Position numbers and translations under genes: made by a program. The notes beneath the pieces were generated by a model that saw nothing but the letters and a program-made list of their open reading frames with translations, was not told the DNA's origin and made no database searches. Shown here in pieces: positions 1 through 5,138 of a stretch of 7,774 bases of DNA. This DNA comes from Actinomycetes bacterium. GTDB lineage: Bacteria > Actinomycetota > Coriobacteriia > Coriobacteriales > Eggerthellaceae. The stretch is taken from assembly GCA_023429565.1 (NCBI GenBank), contig JAEZDJ010000111.1:1-7774 (forward strand). The letters are read 5' to 3'. Position 1 is the first letter of the stretch; every line of letters begins with the position of its first letter.

Positions 1-697
1 CAAGCTCGGCAACGGGATTCACGATGCCGAGAACGTTTGAGACATGGGTGATCGACACGATCTTCGTCTTGGGGCCGATCTTCGCGTCCATCTCCTCGGG
101 GGTTATGACGCCGTTCTCGTCGAGGTAGAGGTAAACGAGTTTGGCTCCTGCCTCCCGACAGGCCTGCTGCCAAGGAATGAGGTTCGAGTGGTGCTCCATG
201 ATGGAGATGCACACCTCATCGCCCGGTTCAAGCACCGTGGGGGCAAACGATTTTGCCACGAGATTCAGGGCCTCGCTCGCGTTGCGGACGAGCACGATGT
301 CGCGGGCGCTTGGTGCTCCGATGAATCGAGACACGCGCTCGCGCGCGACTTCAATGGCTTCCGTCGCTTCGACGGAAAGACGATAGAGGCCGCGCAACGC
401 GTTCGCGTTCATCTCTTCATAGAAGCGGCGTTGGGCGTCGAGAACGGCCTTCGGACGCTGGGCGGTGGCGGCGCTGTCGAGGAAGGTGAGCTCCGGATGA
501 TTCGCAAGCAGCGGAAAATCCCGTTTGTAGGGATTGAGGACGATGTCGTCCGGTGTGGTCGGGTGGACGACGGCGCTTGAGCCGCTGGCCGCAGCGGCGG
601 CGTCGGCTATGGCGCAGGCGGTTTCGCCCAGGCCGTCGTCGATGGGTCTGCAGACGGTCTCAGGTGCCAGCCCTGCATTTTCAAGCGAAGCGCTCAT
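1..697 (-). CDS. sufS: SufS cysteine desulfurase, N-terminal 232 residues (runs off left edge)
   Basis: PLP-dependent class II cysteine desulfurase that would take sulfur from L-cysteine and pass it as persulfide to the SUF scaffold. I translated this frame by hand: it is open from 697 to the left edge (232 codons). Visible family motifs are RDFPLLANHP (59-68), LDSAATAQRP (73-82), the RG of the substrate loop (102-103), MEHHSNLIPW (167-176) whose first His (H169) aligns with E. coli SufS His123 over PLP, and ITHVSNVLG (216-224). The PLP lysine and catalytic cysteine lie beyond the edge. The start at 697 is chosen over an in-frame ATG at 703 because AGGAGG (705-710) is 7 nt from 697 but only 1 nt from 703. 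The ATG overlaps the sufD stop (ATGA, 4 bp). The protein has about 46 more N-terminal residues than E. coli SufS, including an alanine run. The fold assignment is firm; SufS is preferred over IscS/CsdA because of the operon. Confidence 0.95.
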   Translation of the reverse strand, partial: MSASLENAGLAPETVCRPIDDGLGETACAIADAAAAASGSSAVVHPTTPDDIVLNPYKRDFPLLANHPELTFLDSAATAQRPKAVLDAQRRFYEEMNANALRGLYRLSVEATEAIEVARERVSRFIGAPSARDIVLVRNASEALNLVAKSFAPTVLEPGDEVCISIMEHHSNLIPWQQACREAGAKLVYLYLDENGVITPEEMDAKIGPKTKIVSITHVSNVLGIVNPVAEL

Positions 698-1941
698 GCG
701 CATACCTCCTCAAACTCTCCCAATAGTGCCTTTCCCAGACGGGTGACGCCGATGAGCGCAGCTTCGTCGGGTGCCGTGATGGCTGCTTCTTCAAGGGTTG
801 CGCGGACGAACAGCTCCTCGGCCGCCTCGGGCGAAAGCCCCCGGCTTTGAAGGTAGAACAGCTGCCCGGGACGCACATGCCCTATGGTGGCACCATGGTT
901 GCCTGCCACGTCGTCTTCGCCGCAGAGTATCACGGGGACCGTGCGATTGGAGGCATGGTCGTCGACGATCAGGACCGTTTCGGCCTCTTGCCCGGAAGCT
1001 CCCTTGCAACCGCGAATGAAATCGATGGTGCCGCGCAGCGTCTTGCCGCTGTCTCCAGCCAATACCCCGTTTGCATTCATGTTGCTCACGGTAGCTGCCC
1101 CTCGATGCCGCAGCGTGTAGTTGAAGTCTCGTTCCTGCTGGTTATGGCCGAGATACCGCGTGTCGATGGCGGTTTGTGACGCCTCTCCCCGCAGGTCTCC
1201 TGCGAGGCCGGTGAAAGACTTGCCCGCGCCAAGGACCGTGTGACGGACCTCGATCCGCGCGTGGGCATCGAGCACCATGCCCGTGTCGTCAAGCGCGGTC
1301 CAGGTATCGTCGAGCGTTTGAGTCGACACGATGGTCACCTGAGACCCACGACCGGCAAACACGCGCAAGCTGCTGCCGACGACGCCGGTGCCCGCATCAG
1401 GGGAGTCGAGGTCTAGGTAGACGGTGATGTCGCTGCCGGGTGCCGCAACCACGTCAACCGCAACGACGTTTGCGCCTCCGTCAATCCCGTTCACTTGGAT
1501 GGCCGCCAAGGCCTCTCGCTGATTGGGGGCGGTGGCAAGCACGGTGGGCGTTCCCGCTGCGCTGCGAAGATAGTCGAATGCCTCGGTGCCCATGCCTGTC
1601 TCGAAGGCCGCCGTCACCGATTGCAGTGCCTCTCTTCGAGCCGAGATCGCTTGGAAGGAGGAAAGGGCTGACTGCTCGATTCCTTCCTTCGTCTCGTTTG
1701 GGGAGCTGAGGGCTTCCTCCGTGTCGTTCTCGTCTTTCTCTCCATAGATTTCCCGTTGCAGGCGATCCATGGCGAGGTCGAACGCGTCGGTATTCCCGAG
1801 CAGGCTTCCGTCGGCTTGCACGGAGGCTGACCGCGCCGGAACGAGGCCTTGGGGAATCTCGACCTCGGTGTCATTGACGTGCAGGCGGTTCCAGGTGGGC
1901 GCGGGCATGGCGTTCACCTTGTGCAGGATTGTCGTTTCCAT
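694..1941 (-). CDS. sufD: SufD, Fe-S cluster scaffold complex subunit
   Basis: SufD pairs with SufB in the SufBC2D complex in the cytoplasm, where the cluster is built and iron entry is thought to be assisted. The 415-residue protein has the family's usual length. Its C-terminal core shows NYTLRHRGAATVSNMNANGV (274-293), then the typical SufB/SufD ending with NHGATIGHV (348-356) and LFYLQSRGLS (361-370). H349 sits where E. coli SufD His360, an interface residue needed for assembly, would fall. The N-terminal half is poorly conserved, as usual, and has an acidic stretch (about 65-90) that looks like a linker. The ATG overlaps the sufB stop by one base (TAATG) and the upstream Shine-Dalgarno is weak (AAAGGGG about 10 nt away), so translation probably depends on coupling to sufB. 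It differs from SufB by lacking the paired scaffold cysteines and by its order in the operon. Confidence 0.95.
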   Translation of the reverse strand: METTILHKVNAMPAPTWNRLHVNDTEVEIPQGLVPARSASVQADGSLLGNTDAFDLAMDRLQREIYGEKDENDTEEALSSPNETKEGIEQSALSSFQAISARREALQSVTAAFETGMGTEAFDYLRSAAGTPTVLATAPNQREALAAIQVNGIDGGANVVAVDVVAAPGSDITVYLDLDSPDAGTGVVGSSLRVFAGRGSQVTIVSTQTLDDTWTALDDTGMVLDAHARIEVRHTVLGAGKSFTGLAGDLRGEASQTAIDTRYLGHNQQERDFNYTLRHRGAATVSNMNANGVLAGDSGKTLRGTIDFIRGCKGASGQEAETVLIVDDHASNRTVPVILCGEDDVAGNHGATIGHVRPGQLFYLQSRGLSPEAAEELFVRATLEEAAITAPDEAALIGVTRLGKALLGEFEEVCA

Positions 1942-3353
1942 TACCCAATCGCCCCTTTCATCTCGAGTTTGATGAGGTTGTTCATTTCCACCGCGTATTC
2001 CAGGGGCAATTCCTTGGACACGGGGTCGGCGAAGCCATTCACCACCATGGTTCGAGCATCCTCTTCGGAGATGCCTCTGCTCATGAGGTAAAACACCGTA
2101 TCGTCGCCAATGCGTCCGATGGTGGCTTCATGCCCGATGTCGACGTGCTTGCAGCGAATGTCCATCGTGGGGATGGTGTCGCTGCGGCTCAGGTCATCCA
2201 GCATGAGCGACTGGCAGGAGACGCTTGCTGCTGATCCCGCTGCATCTTCGGTGGCCACGACCGAACTGCGGAATGTGGAGATGCCGCCATCCTTGGAGAT
2301 CGATTTGGTCTCCACTGCCGCTGACGTTTCAGGTGCGCCCAACACCACTTTGCAGCCAGTGTCGAGGTTCTGGCCCGCTCCGGCAAAGGTGATGCCGGTG
2401 AATGAGCAGGTGCTCTTTGCCCCTGAGAGAATGGACATGGGGTAGAGGTAGCCCACGTGGCTGCCAAACGAGCCGCTGATCCATTCTATCGAGCCGCCTT
2501 CGTCGACGATGGCCCGTTTCGTGTTCAGGTTGTACATGTTCTTTGACCAGTTCTCGATCGTCGAGTAGCGCAGGCGGGCATTCTTGCCCACAAACAGCTC
2601 GACGGCACCGGCGTGGAGGTTTGCCACATTGTACTTCGGCGCAGAGCAGCCCTCGATGAAATGGAGGTTGGCTTCGTCTTCAACGATGATCAGCGTGTGC
2701 TCGAATTGTCCCGCGCCTTTGGCATTGAGGCGGAAGTAGCTTTGAAGGGGGAAGTCGAGTTCCACGCCCTTGGGCACATAGACGAAGGATCCTCCGCTCC
2801 ACACGGCTCCATGAAGGGCGGCAAACTTGTGGTCGGTGGGAGGAATGAGCGTCATGAACTTCTCGTGGATCAAAGGTTCCCACTTCGGATCGAGAAGGGC
2901 TTCCTCGATGCCGGAATACACGATGCCCATCTTTGCGGCCGTGTCTTGCATGTTGTGATAGACCAGCTCGGAGTCATATTGTGCGCCGACGCCCGCCAGG
3001 TAGGCGCGTTCTGCCTGAGGAATGCCCAGGCGATCGAACGTGTCCTTGACGTTTTCGGGCAGGCTTTCCCAATCGCTTTTCATGTTGGTGTTGGGCTTGA
3101 CGTACGTGACGATGTGGTCCATGTCGAGGCCGTCGATGGACGGTCCCCAATTGGGAGCCGGGGTTTGGTGGTAGATGCCGAGCGATCTCAGTCGGAGATC
3201 AAGCATCCAGGGAGGCTCGTTCTTGCGCTCCGATATCTCACGGACTATTTCGGGGGTGAGTCCGGCATCGAGACGCTCTGAGCCTTCCTCTCCGTAGGCG
3301 AAGTCATAAAGGCTGCGGTCGATGTCCTCGACCTGTGTGCGCTGCTTGGTCAT
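1941..3353 (-). CDS. sufB: SufB, Fe-S cluster assembly scaffold
   Basis: SufB is the scaffold of the SufBC2D complex, taking sulfur from the desulfurase and holding the nascent cluster. The 470-residue protein is full length for the family. Recognisable segments are NEPPWMLDLRLRSL (45-58), EGCSAPKYNVANLHAG (234-249), the beta-helix core with NLNTKRAIVDEGGSIEWISG (275-294), IGHEATIGRIGDDTVFYLMS (406-425) and the ending ELPLEYAVEMNNLIKLEMKG (448-467). C236 matches the position of E. coli C254, and C380 in CQSLMLDD has the same distance from the C-terminus as E. coli C405, the proposed sulfur-accepting and assembly residue; this correspondence rests on spacing and motif, not on an alignment run. 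The start is supported by AGGAGG (3362-3367) 8 nt upstream, which overlaps the sufC stop. The gap to sufC is 12 bp. No truncation or frameshift is visible. Confidence 0.97.
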   Translation of the reverse strand: MTKQRTQVEDIDRSLYDFAYGEEGSERLDAGLTPEIVREISERKNEPPWMLDLRLRSLGIYHQTPAPNWGPSIDGLDMDHIVTYVKPNTNMKSDWESLPENVKDTFDRLGIPQAERAYLAGVGAQYDSELVYHNMQDTAAKMGIVYSGIEEALLDPKWEPLIHEKFMTLIPPTDHKFAALHGAVWSGGSFVYVPKGVELDFPLQSYFRLNAKGAGQFEHTLIIVEDEANLHFIEGCSAPKYNVANLHAGAVELFVGKNARLRYSTIENWSKNMYNLNTKRAIVDEGGSIEWISGSFGSHVGYLYPMSILSGAKSTCSFTGITFAGAGQNLDTGCKVVLGAPETSAAVETKSISKDGGISTFRSSVVATEDAAGSAASVSCQSLMLDDLSRSDTIPTMDIRCKHVDIGHEATIGRIGDDTVFYLMSRGISEEDARTMVVNGFADPVSKELPLEYAVEMNNLIKLEMKGAIG

Positions 3354-3365
3354 GGTCGCTGCCTC

Positions 3366-4205
3366 CTAGCGGGCGGCTGCGACGGGGGAGGAAGGTGCGG
3401 ACGCGGAAATCTCTCCTGTCGGGTCGTCCTCGCCTGTCGTGTCGCTCAAGTCGGGGGCCTGCTGCTCGAACTGCTCGAATCCGTGAGCGTCTATCTCGCT
3501 TACGAGGGAGTTGTCGCCATCGGTGACGATTCGTCCCTTGACCAAGACATGGACGCGGTCGATGTCGAGGCGTTCGAGGATGCGTGTGTTGTGCGTGATG
3601 ATGACAAGCGTGCCGTTGCAGGTGCGGCGATACGCGTCGATGCCGCGTGACACCACGCCGAGGGCGTCCACGTCCAACCCCGAATCGGTCTCGTCCAGGA
3701 TGGCGAGCTTGGGGGCGAGCAGCAGGAGCTGAAGCATCTCGAGCTTCTTTTTCTCTCCTCCCGAAAAGCCCACGCCCAATTCGCGGTCAAGGTAGGATTG
3801 GTCCATGTCCAATTCGTTTGCAAGCTCCCGGACGTGGCGGCGGAACTGCTTGCCCTTCATGTCGGTACCCGGGCGTCCGCTTGCGGCCGCACGCAGAAAG
3901 CTCGAAACGGGAACGCCTGGAATCTCGACAGGAGCCTGAAAGCTCATGAAAATGCCCGCATGCGAGCGTTTGTCGGGAGAAAGGGGGGCAACGTCCTGCC
4001 CCTCGAATTCGATGACGCCGCGTTCAACCTTGTAGGCAGGGTCCCCCATGACCACGTGGCCGAGAGTTGATTTGCCGGCTCCGTTGGGGCCCATGATGAT
4101 ATGCGTTTGGCCACGGCCGACTTCAAGGTTGACACCGTCGAGGATGGTCTTCCCGTCGACGGAGGCGGTGAGATCCCGCACGGTGAGGAGGTGATCGCTT
4201 GCCAT
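3366..4205 (-). CDS. sufC: SufC, ABC-type ATPase of the SUF complex
   Basis: SufC is a soluble ABC ATPase that dimerises on SufB-SufD and drives the conformational change exposing the assembly site. It is not a transporter: no membrane subunit is encoded nearby. Motifs visible are Walker A GPNGAGKST (39-47), Q-loop Q90 in MSFQAPVEIPGV, signature FSGGEKKKLEMLQLL (147-161), Walker B LAILDETDSGLD (167-178) with catalytic E172, and the H-switch H205 (IITHNTRIL). SGGEKKK and ETDSGLD are typical of SufC rather than of transporter ATPases. The 279 residues exceed the roughly 250 of E. coli SufC, because of an acidic, Ser/Pro/Ala-rich tail from about 250 to 279 that looks disordered. It is the first gene of the operon. 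Its ATG has AAAGG about 8 nt upstream and lies about 30 nt from the predicted transcription start. Confidence 0.97.
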   Translation of the reverse strand: MASDHLLTVRDLTASVDGKTILDGVNLEVGRGQTHIIMGPNGAGKSTLGHVVMGDPAYKVERGVIEFEGQDVAPLSPDKRSHAGIFMSFQAPVEIPGVPVSSFLRAAASGRPGTDMKGKQFRRHVRELANELDMDQSYLDRELGVGFSGGEKKKLEMLQLLLLAPKLAILDETDSGLDVDALGVVSRGIDAYRRTCNGTLVIITHNTRILERLDIDRVHVLVKGRIVTDGDNSLVSEIDAHGFEQFEQQAPDLSDTTGEDDPTGEISASAPSSPVAAAR

Positions 4206-4221
4206 GTCAGGTACCTTTCAC

Positions 4222-4246
4222 TAATCATATAAATTTGATATGATTA
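4222..4246. promoter_or_regulatory. Perfect 9-bp dyad, probable operator for the divergent Rrf2 regulator
   Basis: The arms TAATCATAT (4222-4230) and ATATGATTA (4238-4246) are perfect inverted repeats separated by 7 bp, giving a 25-bp dyad. This size is typical of sites bound by Rrf2-family dimers such as IscR and CymR. It touches the predicted -10 and covers the predicted start of suf transcription, where a bound protein would repress. The arms do not obviously match the published E. coli IscR type 1 or type 2 consensus. Binding by the neighbouring regulator is inference from position. Confidence 0.55.
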
Positions 4247-4273
4247 AAATACGTCGATGAGAAAAAAAGTCAA
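4246..4273 (-). promoter_or_regulatory. Predicted sigma70-type promoter of the suf operon
   Basis: Read on the minus strand, TTGACT (4273-4268) matches five of six bases of the -35 consensus. A T-tract follows, then TATTTT (4251-4246, 16-bp spacer, four of six matches). An overlapping alternative -10 is TTTAAT (4248-4243, five of six, but a 19-bp spacer). Either would start transcription near 4236-4240, leaving a leader of roughly 30-35 nt before the sufC ATG. This is the only promoter-like sequence I find directly ahead of sufC. It is a prediction by eye. Confidence 0.6.
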
Positions 4274-4291
4274 GACTTAATCCTACTAGAT

Positions 4292-4300
4292 TGCTAGAAT
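4292..4300 (+). promoter_or_regulatory. Candidate extended -10 promoter for the Rrf2 gene
   Basis: TG (4292-4293), one base, then TAGAAT (4295-4300) forms an extended -10 element with five of six matches. The -35 region 17 bp upstream (AAGACT, 4272-4277) is weak, as is common with extended -10 promoters. A start near 4307 would leave a leader of about 170 nt. A similar TTGCCAGAAT at 4408-4417 is an alternative nearer the gene. Which one is used, if either, cannot be decided from sequence. Confidence 0.35.
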
Positions 4301-4325
4301 TTACGAGGAACGCACGATCTTGAAA

Positions 4326-4361
4326 CGAAAACGCGCTATGAGACAGTGTATCCCGTTTTCG
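4326..4361. repeat. 8-bp inverted repeat in the probable Rrf2-gene leader
   Basis: CGAAAACG (4326-4333) and CGTTTTCG (4354-4361) are perfect inverted repeats separated by 20 bp. In RNA they could form a stem with a large loop; in DNA the arm centres are 28 bp apart, close to three helical turns, so a binding site is also possible. No function is established. Confidence 0.4.
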
Positions 4362-4424
4362 AGCAAAGGGTGTGTCGACTGAGGAACCTTTTGGTACGCA
4401 TGTTGGCTTGCCAGAATATCGAAT

Positions 4425-4439
4425 ACGCTTTTCAAGCGT
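4425..4439. repeat. Short hairpin dyad upstream of the Rrf2 gene
   Basis: ACGCTT (4425-4430), a TTC loop, and AAGCGT (4434-4439) make a perfect 6-bp stem that ends 39 bp before the Rrf2 start codon and about 28 nt before its ribosome binding site. It could be a leader hairpin or half of an operator. It is short enough to be chance. Confidence 0.35.
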
Positions 4440-4467
4440 TGAATGGTCGGAATCGATGTCCGATGGA

Positions 4468-4473
4468 AGGAGG
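4468..4473 (+). promoter_or_regulatory. Ribosome binding site that fixes the Rrf2 start
   Basis: AGGAGG lies 5 nt before the ATG at 4479. It lies inside the longer open frame that begins at an ATG at 4443, which has no comparable site. This, together with the family's conserved beginning, selects 4479 as the start. Confidence 0.85.
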
Positions 4474-4478
4474 GACCG

Positions 4479-4967
4479 ATGCTCGTTTCGACAAAGGGAC
4501 GCTACGCGCTGCGTCTCATGGTGCGCATCACCCAGGCAGGACCTGGGCGCAAGGTCCCCTTGCGTGAGGCGGCCGAGCGTGAGGACATATCGCTCAAGTA
4601 TCTCGAGCAGCTGGCGCGTCCGCTGGTGCACGCTGGCCTTCTGTCCAGCGTCCGCGGCAAGGGCGGCGGCTATCTTCTTGCCAAGGACCCTGGGGACATC
4701 AGGGCGGGCGATGTGCTGCGTGTCGTCGAGGGCACGACCATGCCTGTCGCGTGTCGTGGGATTGAGGAAGGGGCGTTCTGCCCCCGCTCCGATGCCTGTT
4801 CGACGGTGGGCTTTTGGGTTGGCCTCGACGATGTCATCGAACGATATGTCGATGGCGTGACGCTTGCCGATCTGGCCATGCCCCCTTCCGACGACATGCT
4901 GTCTCGGGCCCTTGCCGACCTGGCCCTCCCGCCTTCCGAAAGCGAGAGTCCCCAGCCGGTGGGCTGA
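4479..4967 (+). CDS. Rrf2-family (IscR-like) transcriptional regulator, candidate Fe-S sensor
   Basis: A 162-residue winged-helix regulator, the same length as E. coli IscR. The start gives the family's usual beginning, MLVSTKGRYALRLM; the frame could start 12 codons earlier (4443), but AGGAGG and the homology favour 4479. The HTH covers roughly 24-65, with ISLKYLEQL (37-45) as recognition-helix region and SVRGKGGGYLLAKDP (57-71) as the wing. Three cysteines follow at C92, C101 and C107 (CX8CX5C). C92 matches E. coli IscR C92, but IscR has CX5CX5C plus His107, and no His stands at the equivalent place here. The C-terminal tail carries a repeated LADLA(M/L)PPS unit. The gene diverges from sufC, so control of the suf operon in response to cluster status is the likely role, by analogy with IscR. 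An NsrR-like nitric oxide sensor or a cysteine-metabolism regulator (CymR type) is less likely given the neighbours. Confidence 0.93.
   Translation: MLVSTKGRYALRLMVRITQAGPGRKVPLREAAEREDISLKYLEQLARPLVHAGLLSSVRGKGGGYLLAKDPGDIRAGDVLRVVEGTTMPVACRGIEEGAFCPRSDACSTVGFWVGLDDVIERYVDGVTLADLAMPPSDDMLSRALADLALPPSESESPQPVG
4863..4939 (+). repeat. Direct repeat inside the 3' end of the Rrf2 gene
   Basis: Two 29-bp units (4863-4891 and 4911-4939) differ at four bases and are 48 bp apart, exactly 16 codons. They encode LADLAMPPSD and LADLALPPSE in the C-terminal tail. The pattern suggests an in-frame duplication after the conserved Rrf2 domain. Confidence 0.7.
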
Positions 4968-4984
4968 GGCCCTTCCTGTGCCTT

Positions 4985-5007
4985 CCCGTCCCGTGGAGGC
5001 GGGCGGG
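4985..5007. terminator. Weak GC-rich hairpin after the Rrf2 gene
   Basis: CCCGTCC (4985-4991) can pair with GGGCGGG (5001-5007) as a 7-bp stem with one G-U wobble and a 9-nt loop, 18 bp after the stop codon. It is followed by GCTTGAGG and not by a T run, so it is a poor intrinsic terminator and may not function as one. Confidence 0.25.
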
Positions 5008-5083
5008 GCTTGAGGGAGGTGGTGGCCTTGCCTCCGCGCGGAATCGTCGGACGACGGACGCTCGCGAATCCTCGGATCCCTCC

Positions 5084-5136
5084 GGAATGCGACGGCCGAC
5101 GACTCCCGCATCGCTCCTGCGGCCGAAAGGCGTTCC
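5084..5136. repeat. Imperfect long hairpin in the convergent gap, possible bidirectional terminator
   Basis: The outer arms GGAATGC (5084-5090) and GCGTTCC (5130-5136) pair with one wobble on the plus-strand RNA. The inner arms CGGCCG (5093-5098 and 5120-5125) pair perfectly. The structure ends 2 bp from the stop codon of the LuxR-type gene, between two convergent genes, where a terminator is expected. Neither strand shows a T run after the stem, so factor-dependent termination or a chance GC-rich dyad are alternatives. Confidence 0.3.
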
Positions 5137-5138
5137 GA

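Larger units (their letters stand above)
4206..4478. other. Divergent intergenic region between sufC and the Rrf2 gene
   Basis: This 273-bp stretch contains no convincing gene and is visibly more AT-rich than its flanks, especially 4215-4335. It separates the two divergent transcription units and holds the suf promoter, a perfect dyad, a candidate extended -10 for the regulator gene, and two further inverted repeats in the probable leader of the regulator. The open frames that cross it are by-products of the coding strand opposite the Rrf2 gene. Confidence 0.8.
4968..5138. other. Convergent intergenic gap
   Basis: This 171-bp GC-rich stretch lies between the stop codons of two convergent genes. 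Apart from the two dyads described, I see no gene, promoter or repeat. The open frames through it have no ribosome binding site and no recognisable protein features. Confidence 0.7.

Noticed and set aside
44..580. A 178-codon open frame on the plus strand at the left edge
   Set aside because: The complementary strand translates as a clear SufS with all expected motifs, so this is its shadow.
2613..3281. A 222-codon open frame on the plus strand opposite sufB
   Set aside because: It lies wholly within a conserved SufB reading frame on the other strand and has no ribosome binding site or recognisable motif.
4262..4268. A7/T7 tract as an intrinsic terminator T-run
   Set aside because: No stem precedes it in the right orientation, and on the minus strand it falls in the spacer of a good -35/-10 pair, so it is better read as promoter spacer.
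4443..4478. Longer start for the Rrf2 gene (12 extra codons)
   Set aside because: The strong AGGAGG lies within these codons and points to 4479, where the family's usual MLVSTKGRYA beginning starts.
4221..5111. A 296-codon open frame on the minus strand opposite the Rrf2 gene
   Set aside because: It covers the suf promoter and dyad, is antisense to a well-supported gene, has no clear ribosome binding site and shows a compositionally biased, unrecognisable protein. It is a by-product of high-GC coding sequence.
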